From assembly GCF_900142995.1 (NCBI RefSeq), contig NZ_FRCR01000014.1, positions 1 to 40,256 on the forward strand: a stretch of DNA of 40,256 nucleotides. The letters are read 5' to 3'. Below, one piece after another: positions 6,503 to 13,696 of the stretch. Numbering within the stretch: the stretch's first letter is position 1; each line of letters starts with the position of its first letter. Both the position numbers and the translations under genes were made by a program. This stretch comes from Caldanaerovirga acetigignens. Its GTDB lineage: Bacteria; Bacillota; Thermosediminibacteria; Thermosediminibacterales; Thermosediminibacteraceae. Below the pieces are notes generated by a model, which searched no databases, had not been told where the DNA came from, and saw only the letters and a program-made list of their open reading frames with translations.

Positions 6503-8858
6503 CCAGCTTTTTGGCAAGGTAAACTGCGGAAACCGCATCTGGGGCGTATCCGTCAGCACCTATCATCTTTGCAAATTCCTCGGTGACCACTGCACCGCCC
6601 ACCATTATTTTGGCAGGTATGCCTCGAGATTTAGCAAGGTCTACTACATCTTTCATCCTTACCATGGTAGTAGTCATCAAGGCGCTCAGCCCTATTATGT
6701 CAGCATTGCTACTTACAGCGGCTTCAATAATTTTTTCTTCCGGCACATCCACCCCGAGGTCTACTACGTGAAAGCCGTTGTTTGATAGCATCAATTTCAC
6801 AATGTTCTTGCCTATGTCGTGAATGTCCCCGCGGACGGTGGCTAAGACTACCGTGCCGTGGGATTTTTGTTTTTCCGCACCGATAAGGGGACGAAGATGG
6901 GAGAAGGCCATCTCGGCCGCTTCGGCGGCTGCTATGAGTTGGGGAAGAAAGAATTCGCCCGTTTCGTACTTTTTGCCCACCTCTTCCAGGGCGGGTATGA
7001 CCATCTCGTTTATGACATCGAGCGGACTGTTTCCGTTTTTTAAGGCCAAATCCACCAGAGCTTTTATGTTTTCTGCATTGCCGTTAATAACCGCGTCCTT
7101 TAAGGTTGTCTCGGAAGTTTTTTCTAGTCGCCCGGAGAAAACGTAATATTCGCCCCTCTCATCGCGGCCGGTCAAGAGGTCAGAAGCCCTTAATGCATAG
7201 ACTACTTCTTCGCTGAGAGGGTCTATTATCGGAAGGTCCAGGCCTTCTTTTATAGCCATGGAAAGAAATGCTGCGTTTAAAGTCTTCCGGAAGGGAAGGC
7301 CGTGGGATATATTGCTTATCCCGAGGGTCGTTTTCACGCCGAGCTCTTTTTTAATCAAGCTGATGGCCTTTAAAGTTTCGAGTGTCTGGTTTTGATGGAC
7401 ACCGGCTGCAAGACAGAGGCAATCGATGAAGATAAAGTTGCGGTCGATGCCGTATTTTTCCGCGCATTCGACGATTTTTTGGGCGACCTTCAGGCGCTTT
7501 TCGGCACTTTCCGGAATTCCGCTTTCGTCCAAGGTAAGCCCTATTAAGGCAGCGCCATAGCGCCGGGCAAGGGGGAGTATTTTCTCAAGCTTATCCTTAG
7601 AACCGTCTACCGAATTTATTATAGCCCTGCCGCAAAAGTATTTAAGGCCTGCTTCGATAGCTTCGGGGTTGGAGCTGTCTATGGAAAGGGGAACATCGAC
7701 CGTTCGCTGGATGGATTCTACCGCCCTGGCCATTGCGGATGCTTCATCGAGTCCCGGTACCCCTACATTTACGTCGATGATCGAAGCGCCGGCCCTCACC
7801 TGTTCCTCGGCTTCCCTTATTACAGGTCCGAAGTCGCCATTTTTAATCGATTCTGCGAGCTTTTTTCTCGCTGTGGGATTTATTCGTTCTCCGACGAAAG
7901 GCGTGGGGCCTCTTCCTTCTATGTAAAGGGTGCGGGTGCGGCATGCCAAGAAGCACCTTCCGTCAGGAAAGCGCAAGGGCGGGCGAAGATCCGATACGGC
8001 TTCGGAAATAGCCTTTATGTGTTCCGGCGTGGTGCCGCAGCATCCACCTACTACCGAAACGCCCAGGCGAACCATTTCTCTTGCATATTTGGCCATATCT
8101 TCGGGTGTAACTGCATAGGATTCGGCACCGCCTTTTGTATCAGGAAGCCCTGCGTTGGGCTGGGCAGAAAGGTATACACCTCCTACCTTGGCCATCTTTT
8201 TTATGATTTCTATTGCTTCTTCCGGGCCCAAACTGCAGTTTAAGCCGACGACCGTGGCGCCCATGGCAGAAAGAACCCTCGCTGCGGTTTCGGGGTCTGT
8301 GCCTGTAAGGGTCCTTCCGCTTTTTTCAAAAGTCATTTGGCATATTACGGGAACATCGCCGAATTCCTTAACCGCGAGGAGGGCAGCCCTCATTTCCTGA
8401 AGGTCGGACATGGTTTCTATTATTATCAGGTCTGCACCCGCTTCCAGGAGGTAACCAGCCTGCTCTTTAAAAGCGGTGTAAGCTTCCTCAAAAGAAAGGT
8501 CACCAAGGGGAAAGATGAGCTTTCCGGTAGGACCTATAGAGCCTGCCACAAGAACCTTCGTTCCCGCAGCTTTTCTGGCGATTTCGACTGCCCGATGGTT
8601 AATATCCTTTGCTTTATGGGCTAGGCCGAAGGTAGAAAGCTTAATTCGATTCGCGCCGAATGTGTTGGTTTCGACAACTTCTGCACCCGCATCGACGTAA
8701 AACCTGTGGACGTTTTCTACGGCGTTGGGAAATTCAAGATTCAGCATTTCGGGGCATGAGCCGGGCGGAAGACCATTTTTAAAGAGCATTGTTCCCATAG
8801 CGCCGTCAAATATCAAGATTTTTTCCTTGAGTAACTCTATTAATTCAATGGACCTCAA
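6486..8858 (-). CDS. metH: Cobalamin-dependent methionine synthase lacking the reactivation domain
   Basis: Transfers a methyl group from methyltetrahydrofolate through cobalamin to homocysteine. Start chosen at TTG 8858, 7 nt after AAAGGAGG; the frame is open further upstream but no family sequence is there. 790 aa. Domains: homocysteine methyltransferase 1-300 with zinc ligands C208 (GLNCS) and C273/C274 (GGCCGTT); pterin-binding barrel about 325-570 (VGERINPT, IDVNVG, SIDSSNP); B12 cap and Rossmann domains about 585-790 with D678-x-H680-x-x-G (DIHDIGK). The C-terminal SAM-dependent reactivation domain of E. coli MetH is absent, as in other anaerobes. It is the last gene of the SAM-riboswitch operon. 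Confidence 0.95.
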   Translation of the reverse strand: MRSIELIELLKEKILIFDGAMGTMLFKNGLPPGSCPEMLNLEFPNAVENVHRFYVDAGAEVVETNTFGANRIKLSTFGLAHKAKDINHRAVEIARKAAGTKVLVAGSIGPTGKLIFPLGDLSFEEAYTAFKEQAGYLLEAGADLIIIETMSDLQEMRAALLAVKEFGDVPVICQMTFEKSGRTLTGTDPETAARVLSAMGATVVGLNCSLGPEEAIEIIKKMAKVGGVYLSAQPNAGLPDTKGGAESYAVTPEDMAKYAREMVRLGVSVVGGCCGTTPEHIKAISEAVSDLRPPLRFPDGRCFLACRTRTLYIEGRGPTPFVGERINPTARKKLAESIKNGDFGPVIREAEEQVRAGASIIDVNVGVPGLDEASAMARAVESIQRTVDVPLSIDSSNPEAIEAGLKYFCGRAIINSVDGSKDKLEKILPLARRYGAALIGLTLDESGIPESAEKRLKVAQKIVECAEKYGIDRNFIFIDCLCLAAGVHQNQTLETLKAISLIKKELGVKTTLGISNISHGLPFRKTLNAAFLSMAIKEGLDLPIIDPLSEEVVYALRASDLLTGRDERGEYYVFSGRLEKTSETTLKDAVINGNAENIKALVDLALKNGNSPLDVINEMVIPALEEVGKKYETGEFFLPQLIAAAEAAEMAFSHLRPLIGAEKQKSHGTVVLATVRGDIHDIGKNIVKLMLSNNGFHVVDLGVDVPEEKIIEAAVSSNADIIGLSALMTTTMVRMKDVVDLAKSRGIPAKIMVGGAVVTEEFAKMIGADGYAPDAVSAVYLAKKLVKLSR

Positions 8859-8871
8859 AATTTTTCCTCCT

Positions 8872-9600
8872 TTAAATTTTTTCAATTTCGATGTCACCTT
8901 TTGCCCCCAAGTGTTCGCCAATGATAATCAATGCTCCTATGACTCCTTCTATGCTCAGGGCAAATTCTAGGGCGTCCTTTATATCATTCGGGGACTTAAC
9001 CCGATTGCCTGTGGCGGTTGCTACCGCATCAGCAAGGGTTGAATTTTCCGCTACTATTACTGCTGCATCTGCTCTGCCGAAGCTCAAGGAGTGGCCTATT
9101 GTGCCTGCTGAAGTGCATATCCCCAGAGGATGACCAGTTGCGTTGAGCTTTAAGGCGATTTTATTGCTAAAAGGAGAAGCTCCTGCGAATATTCCAATTT
9201 TAATTGGTCGCTTTATCATAGCAAATATATCTCCCCCGTTTTCTACTATTACCTCAGGGGAGAATTTTAAGAGGAGCTTCCCAATGAATTCAGATATAGC
9301 GCCTGCTACTGCTGCCATTGGACCTACCCCTGCTTTAAAAGCGGCCTTTGCCATATGTTTTACTATTTCTGGTGCCCATTCGGGGACGGAGTGCGGAGAC
9401 AATGAGCAAATAAAATCCGGGTCAAATGCTATATATTCTTCCAGGTCTTTTCGATAATTCAGCAAGCAGGCAAGGGCTTCTGCTGAAAGATCTTTTTTGG
9501 CGCTTATGAAAAGGTCAGTTTCCTTGAATTTGACGGTAAAGCTAATCAAGCCTTCTGCGTATACGAGTTTTCTATAGTCACGGCTTTTGTATTCAGCCAT
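8872..9600 (-). CDS. UPF0280/COG2122 protein (ApbE-superfamily-like), predicted homocysteine-synthesis partner
   Basis: 242 aa from ATG 9600, which follows AGGTGG at 8 nt; a GTG at 9612 is an in-frame alternative. Typical text: YRKLVYAEGLISF, KETDLFISA, GPMAAVAGAISEF, VENGGDIF and TSAGTIGHSLSFGRADA, diagnostic for UPF0280. As I recall, a COG2122 protein was linked genetically to homocysteine formation in Methanosarcina together with a DUF39 protein and a ferredoxin. Here exactly these three families lie side by side, directly upstream of metH. The biochemical role of this component is not known to me. Confidence 0.88.
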   Translation of the reverse strand: MAEYKSRDYRKLVYAEGLISFTVKFKETDLFISAKKDLSAEALACLLNYRKDLEEYIAFDPDFICSLSPHSVPEWAPEIVKHMAKAAFKAGVGPMAAVAGAISEFIGKLLLKFSPEVIVENGGDIFAMIKRPIKIGIFAGASPFSNKIALKLNATGHPLGICTSAGTIGHSLSFGRADAAVIVAENSTLADAVATATGNRVKSPNDIKDALEFALSIEGVIGALIIIGEHLGAKGDIEIEKI

Positions 9601-9612
9601 AATCTGTTCCAC

Positions 9613-9828
9613 CTAAAGCTGAACTATTGCGCCAAGTGGACAACTACTCACACATAAGAGACAAGAAGAACATTTTTCAGAGCAAAAGCGCAGCTTCCAA
9701 TTGCCTTTATCGATGCATAATGCAGCAGTGGGGCAAAGCGCAGTACAAGCACCACAACTTATGCACTTTTCTTCAATAAAACCTATTTTGGCTCTTTTAA
9801 CCTTTAAATTTTCATTTACTCTGCTCAA
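9613..9828 (-). CDS. Small 2[4Fe-4S] ferredoxin, predicted electron donor for homocysteine synthesis
   Basis: 71 aa from TTG 9828 with GGAGG 8 nt upstream (inside the end of the preceding gene, whose stop is 3 nt away). Two cluster motifs: C22-x2-C25-x2-C28-x3-C32-P and C53-x2-C56-x2-C59-x3-C63-P, plus extra C38 and C49. The methanogen partner of DUF39 carries an NIL domain fused to such a ferredoxin; no NIL domain is present here. Tight coupling to the genes on either side points to one functional unit. Confidence 0.9.
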   Translation of the reverse strand: MSRVNENLKVKRAKIGFIEEKCISCGACTALCPTAALCIDKGNWKLRFCSEKCSSCLLCVSSCPLGAIVQL

Positions 9829-9830
9829 AG

Positions 9831-10988
9831 TTATTCCTCCTTTGTCTCATTTAATGGCAAAAGCCTGATATCCATAGGTAGTGCTTGTATAGGTTGCTGT
9901 AATAGGAATTTGCCTTCTTTTATCCAATTTTTTAGGATCTCGGCTATTTTTATGGAAACTGAAATGCTCGAAAGGCAAGCTGTAGGGACTTTCTTGCCCA
10001 TGATCGTTACATTTCCACTCTTTAATTCTGAGTAACTTACCCTGCGAAGGACTGGTCTTGAGCGGGAGGGCACTGCGTAATCGAGTATATTTGTGAGAAT
10101 TTCTTCGTCCCTTATGGATACGAACCGTGCCATTTCCTCATCAATGATGGGAATCGGAACTCCTACGCCTACGTAAAGTGTCACACCGTAGCCCTTGACT
10201 ACTGCTGCTCTAAGAAATTCTGGACTCATCTTCTTTAAATCTCCTATTAGGGCCAGCGTAGCGCCGCCTCCAATGGGAACGCCGCTTTCAGCGCGCTCTT
10301 GAGTAGGATTATGTTGGGTGCCTTCCCAGGCTACGTACCCTATTGCACCACCCAGGAAAATTCGCGTCCCAACGCCGATAGTCCTAAGGTACGGGTCGTT
10401 CATCAAGGGGCTTAGTTCTCCCGTTGTCGAATAGTTTACATTCCCGCAGTTTGGTAATAGCACGCCCATATAGGTATAGAGGGTTTTGTCGGAAGTGTTC
10501 GTTGCGGCGTTGTAATTCTGATAAGCGTTTCTGGGGTTAAAAAGTATTGCCTGGTTTATGGAATATTTATCGATAAAACCAGTGAATTCCTTTCGAGGGT
10601 AACAGTCGGTTCCGTAAGATAGAGCCCTAAGCTTTATTTTCTTTCCGGCTACCAGGTCCTCTATTACATGGGCTCCGCCGTAATTCATCCCTTCGGATTC
10701 CGACTGTTCTGTGGCTCCTATATAGGCATCTACCGCCGCTATACCTCCGTAAGCCGGGACATCGTTCAGCCAGACTTTGCTCATCTTTATGGGTGGATCT
10801 GTGTGGCCGAAATTTAGGAAAGCTCCAGAAGAGCACATGGCCCCGAAAGTTGCGGTGGTTACCACGTCTACCTTTTTGGCGACCTCTTTTATGCCCTCTT
10901 TGCGGGCAAGCTCCTTTACTTCCTGGGCTGTGAGCACCACAGCACAACCGGATCTAATCTTTTCGTTAATTTCCTCAAAGGTTTTCAA
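9831..10988 (-). CDS. DUF39/COG1900 homocysteine biosynthesis protein (sulfide to homocysteine)
   Basis: Start set at TTG 10988, 8 nt after AAGGAG; the frame further upstream translates the riboswitch and is not coding. 385 aa beginning MKTFEEINEKI. Family text: GAMCSSGAFLNFGHTDPP, YGTDCYPRKEF, NPRNAYQNY, TRIFLGGAIGYVAWEGTQH. DUF39 proteins make homocysteine from aspartate semialdehyde and a sulfur donor. Two Cys, C52 and C129, are 77 residues apart, the same spacing as the catalytic pair C54/C131 that I recall for Methanosarcina MA1821. No C-terminal CBS domains are seen. First gene of the operon, directly behind a SAM-I riboswitch. Confidence 0.92.
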   Translation of the reverse strand: MKTFEEINEKIRSGCAVVLTAQEVKELARKEGIKEVAKKVDVVTTATFGAMCSSGAFLNFGHTDPPIKMSKVWLNDVPAYGGIAAVDAYIGATEQSESEGMNYGGAHVIEDLVAGKKIKLRALSYGTDCYPRKEFTGFIDKYSINQAILFNPRNAYQNYNAATNTSDKTLYTYMGVLLPNCGNVNYSTTGELSPLMNDPYLRTIGVGTRIFLGGAIGYVAWEGTQHNPTQERAESGVPIGGGATLALIGDLKKMSPEFLRAAVVKGYGVTLYVGVGVPIPIIDEEMARFVSIRDEEILTNILDYAVPSRSRPVLRRVSYSELKSGNVTIMGKKVPTACLSSISVSIKIAEILKNWIKEGKFLLQQPIQALPMDIRLLPLNETKEE

Positions 10989-11027
10989 TACAATCACTCC
11001 TTCTTGGTGCAAAGTACAGTAAGAGGC

Positions 11028-11186
11028 AACAAGAAAGCCTCTTCCGATAAGAAGAGGCACGCTTTCCTGCCTCTTCTTATCTCTCAGGACATCTCGTCCT
11101 GCAGGAATTGGCACCTTCGCATCTTTAAAGATGCGGGTTGCCGGGTTTCATCGGGCCAGTCCCTCCACCGCTCTTGATAAGAAGAG
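11028..11186 (-). ncRNA. SAM-I (S-box) riboswitch with transcription terminator
   Basis: Read on the minus strand, the aptamer (11186-11071) has P1 CTCTTCTTATC/GATAAGAAGAG and the S-box core GGTGGAGGGACTGGCCCGA, TGAAACCCGGCAACC, AAGGTGCCAATTCCTGC and GAGAGATAAG. Downstream, TGCCTCTTCTTATC can pair either with the 3' strand of P1 (antiterminator) or fold into GCCTCTTC/GAAGAGGC (11058-11037) followed by TTTCTTGTT (terminator). Bound SAM should stabilise P1 and switch off the homocysteine/methionine operon. Confidence 0.96.
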
Positions 11187-11221
11187 TTTTAAAGATATCT
11201 GGTTTTCAAAGTTTTAAATAG

Positions 11222-11250
11222 ATAATAACAGAAGTATTTTTTCATGTCAA
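11222..11250 (-). promoter_or_regulatory. Sigma-A promoter of the SAM-riboswitch operon
   Basis: On the minus strand TTGACA (11250-11245), a 17-bp spacer and TATTAT (11227-11222) lie about 35 bp before the aptamer. The -35 box overlaps the last codons of the upstream symporter gene. Confidence 0.8.
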
Positions 11251-12725
11251 TAATTTATTTGCGATGAAGGAGCATTTTTAAAAATTTCTTGCTGTGTTCG
11301 TTCTTTCGAAGTCAATTTAGATACAAACGGCACTACTAATAGAGGAATTGTCATGGCAAGGCTTCCGAACATAGGGATTTTTGATGAATCAAATCTAGAA
11401 ATTACCGAGAGAACTATCGATATAGCAAGGCCTGTTATGGAACCAGTCCATGCGCCTGATTTTGTGGTTTGCTTATAAAACAGGCCAAAAAGATATGGCG
11501 CTAAAAATGTTCCGGCCACAGTGCCCCAGGATATGGCCATCAGTGTAATGATGATAGATGGCTTTAGTATGGCGATTATCAGTGAGAGGATAATAAAAAT
11601 CAGGCAGAACAGCCTCATGAGCGCCATTTTGGCCTTGCCGCCGAGTTTAATTCCAAGCCCTTCTGTTAGGTCCACGCTTATCGCCGAGCTCGATATCAGG
11701 ACCAGAGAAGATAAGGTGGACATGGAAGCAGATATTACAAGCGCTAGTATTACGGCGGCAACTGCTTCTGGCATTGCCCATTCAATTATTTTCGGCACCA
11801 TAATGTCAGGATTAGGCCGCCCGCCTTCTAAAGGTATGGAGTCGAAAAAGAGCCTCGTCATGGCACCTATGAAATAAGCGGTGAAGCTTATTATAAAGGA
11901 GAATGCGGTGGAAATTGCGGTGGCAGGCTTTACAGAAGCCTCGTCTTTTATTGAGTAAAATTTGTGCACCATTTGCGGAAGGCCCCATGGTCCCAAGCTT
12001 GTCAGGGTTACAAAAAAGAATAATTGCCAAAAACCAGGGGGACCTACCGGTGCGGCTAATTTTGGGTCTATGCTGGCAAGCTTTCTTATTGCCGGCATTA
12101 TTCCGCCCACATTAGGATGAGAGACTACCGACCATATCATTAATATACTTCCAAATAGCATTATTAATCCCTGGATGAAATCCGATAGGCTCACGGAAAA
12201 ATAGCCTCCGAGGATCAGATAAAATGCGGTTAGTGCCGCCATAATTACTAGTGCCAATTGATAATCGATGTTAAAGACTCCTTCAAATAGATAGCTTAAG
12301 CCCATGTAGACCGATGCGGAGTAAGGCACAAGGAAAATAAATATAATTACTGCAGCGAAGATCCTGTATGTGGGAGAATCATATCTTAGTGCGAGAAATT
12401 CCGGAAACGTCTTTGCGTTAAGCTTTTGGGTCATGATCTTTGTGGGCTTTGCAAGTATTTTCCATGCAAGGAAACTCCCTATGAGGCTATTGCCTATGGC
12501 AATCCACAGGGCCGAAAGGCCGAAATTCCATCCTAATTTTCCCGCATAGCCGATAAATATCACTGCAGAAAAGTAAGCTGTGCCGTAGGCAAAGGCGGAC
12601 ATCCAGGGGCCCATATTTCTTCCGGCCAGCAAAAAATCGTTGAGGCTTTTCGTCCTTTTCATTCCTATTATCCCTACTGCTATTTGAGATATGATGTAAA
12701 GGATTAAGACGGCAAACTTTATCAT
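11247..12725 (-). CDS. Sodium:solute symporter (SSS family), T-box controlled
   Basis: 492 aa from ATG 12725 behind GAAGGGAGG. About 13 hydrophobic segments with family landmarks: YGTAYFSAVIFIGYAGK near the N-terminus, LGGYFSVSLSDFIQG, GPWGLPQMVHKFYSIKD and SASMSTLSSLVLISSSA. SSS proteins drive uptake of amino acids, sugars or carboxylates with sodium. The upstream T-box leader with a likely UAC (Tyr) specifier suggests an amino acid, most simply tyrosine. The substrate cannot be read from the protein alone. The gene is transcribed alone: the next operon has its own promoter. Confidence 0.9.
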   Translation of the reverse strand: MIKFAVLILYIISQIAVGIIGMKRTKSLNDFLLAGRNMGPWMSAFAYGTAYFSAVIFIGYAGKLGWNFGLSALWIAIGNSLIGSFLAWKILAKPTKIMTQKLNAKTFPEFLALRYDSPTYRIFAAVIIFIFLVPYSASVYMGLSYLFEGVFNIDYQLALVIMAALTAFYLILGGYFSVSLSDFIQGLIMLFGSILMIWSVVSHPNVGGIMPAIRKLASIDPKLAAPVGPPGFWQLFFFVTLTSLGPWGLPQMVHKFYSIKDEASVKPATAISTAFSFIISFTAYFIGAMTRLFFDSIPLEGGRPNPDIMVPKIIEWAMPEAVAAVILALVISASMSTLSSLVLISSSAISVDLTEGLGIKLGGKAKMALMRLFCLIFIILSLIIAILKPSIIITLMAISWGTVAGTFLAPYLFGLFYKQTTKSGAWTGSITGLAISIVLSVISRFDSSKIPMFGSLAMTIPLLVVPFVSKLTSKERTQQEIFKNAPSSQINY

Positions 12726-12753
12726 GTTATCCCTCCTTCTTGTTGTTTTTTGA

Positions 12754-13020
12754 TAAAAAAACTCGCCCCTGTAAAGGGGCGAGTTTTTCCTCGCGGTACC
12801 ACCCTGCTTGGTTTACAGAGGGAAGCTTCCTCCGCAAACCCACTCATTTCCCATAACGGGGAAATCCGTCTCCGCCTACTCGGCAAAGCCTTTCAGCTTG
12901 CGGCTCTGGGAATGTACTTCACTGCAATTGCCAGCCGATTCGCACCTCCCACCGGCTCTCTTTTTGGCAGACTGCAGCTACTCTTTCCCTCATCGCCTTT
13001 TTCGATAAAAATTCAATTTT
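12754..13020 (-). ncRNA. T-box leader, probable tyrosine (UAC) specifier
   Basis: On the minus strand the leader runs from about 13020. Seen: a Stem I region with GTGAAGTACATTCCCAGAG, where UAC at 12916-12914 occupies the specifier position, followed by A. The conserved T-box GGTGGTACCGCG is at 12803-12792. The terminator is CTCGCCCC/GGGGCGAG (12783-12762) followed by seven T. The TGGT bulge pairs with ACCA, which agrees with a tRNA with discriminator A such as tRNA-Tyr. Uncharged tRNA would stabilise the antiterminator and allow expression of the symporter. GUA (Val), one base out of register, is the main alternative. Confidence 0.92.
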
Positions 13021-13027
13021 TAGCGAA

Positions 13028-13056
13028 ATTATACTATCGATTTTTTGCAGTGTCAA
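13028..13056 (-). promoter_or_regulatory. Consensus sigma-A promoter for the T-box transcript
   Basis: TTGACA (13056-13051), 17 bp, TATAAT (13033-13028) on the minus strand: a perfect consensus promoter just ahead of the T-box leader. Confidence 0.92.
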
Positions 13057-13125
13057 TAGTGGAATAAGTGGAGAATTTTGCAGATGGGAAAATCGCTTTT
13101 TATGAAGTGCTTTGCTAGAGTTCGT

Positions 13126-13151
13126 AAAAATAGCCGGCCTTGATTGCCGAC
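13126..13151 (-). terminator. Terminator after the nifU-like gene
   Basis: On the minus strand GTCGGC (13151-13146), a 7-base loop and GCCGGC (13138-13133) form a stem with one G-U pair, followed by TATTTTT. It begins directly after the stop codon. Confidence 0.75.
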
Positions 13152-13520
13152 TTATTTTTTTCTATTCTTGTAATCCTTTATGGCGTCGTGAAGGGCATCG
13201 GCGGCTATGTTGGAACAATTGAGCTTCTGGGGCGGAAGGCCGTCTAAAGCCTCGGCTACCTGCTCGTTGGTTATTTTTAAGGCTTCTTCGATGGTTTTGC
13301 CTTTTGCAAGTACGGTCAGCATGCTGCTCGCTGCGATAGCTGCACCGCAGCCGAAGGTTTTGAATTTTATGTCGTCTATGATGCCGTCTTTCACTTTTAT
13401 ATAAATCGTTATAGAGTCTCCATCTACCGGATTGCCCGCATGGCCTATTCCATCGGCATCGGGGATTTCACCGGCGTTTCTCGGATTGGATAAGTGGTCG
13501 AGCACCTTGTTGTTGTACAA
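13152..13520 (-). CDS. nifU: NifU/IscU-like iron-sulfur scaffold protein with the first ligand Cys replaced by Asp
   Basis: 122 aa from TTG 13520, with AAGGGGG 8-14 nt upstream. Family text: LDHLSNPRNAG, GNPVDGD, IKFKTFGCGAAIAASS, LPPQKLNCSNIAADAL. IscU/NifU scaffolds bind a nascent cluster with three Cys. Here C58 and C102 are kept, but the first position (normally GNPxCGD) is Asp33. I recall the NPVDGD form in other clostridial homologues, so this may be a subfamily and not a mutation. No cysteine desulfurase gene is nearby. Last gene of a minus-strand group, 2 nt after the stop of a broken small gene. Confidence 0.88.
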   Translation of the reverse strand: MYNNKVLDHLSNPRNAGEIPDADGIGHAGNPVDGDSITIYIKVKDGIIDDIKFKTFGCGAAIAASSMLTVLAKGKTIEEALKITNEQVAEALDGLPPQKLNCSNIAADALHDAIKDYKNRKK

Positions 13521-13522
13521 TT

Positions 13523-13696
13523 CTATGCGCCCCCTTCTTCATCGTTTGAAGTGACGTCGATTCCGTCCTTACTATTTCCGCTACAAAACCTATTTTATTT
13601 GCCATTTCTTCGAATTCTTCAGGGGTGTATCCCAACAAATCGGCGCCTACATCGTAATTCCATCATTTCGTCGTTGTCAGGGTATCTTAAAATCAT
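13523..13696 (-). pseudogene. Small gene between the GH18 gene and nifU, interrupted by two indels
   Basis: ATG 13696 overlaps the stop of the upstream gene as ATGA, a sign of translational coupling. It reads MILRYPDNDEMME and then leaves frame. Removing one T in GAATTAC gives YDVGADLLGYTPEEFEEM, ANKIGFVAEIV. Adding one A in GTAAGG gives KDGIDVTSNDEEGGA and a TAG at 13525-13523, 2 nt before the nifU start. The corrected product is about 57 aa, acidic, of unknown family. Two opposite indels suggest decay or base-calling errors. Confidence 0.5.

Noticed and set aside
8859-8921. 21-codon N-terminal extension of MetH from an ATG at 8921
   Set aside because: It lies inside the UPF0280 coding region, lacks family similarity, and the TTG at 8858 follows a near-perfect RBS.
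10989-11114. Upstream in-frame extension of the DUF39 gene (42 codons)
   Set aside because: It translates the SAM-I riboswitch and terminator; the TTG at 10988 has the proper RBS.
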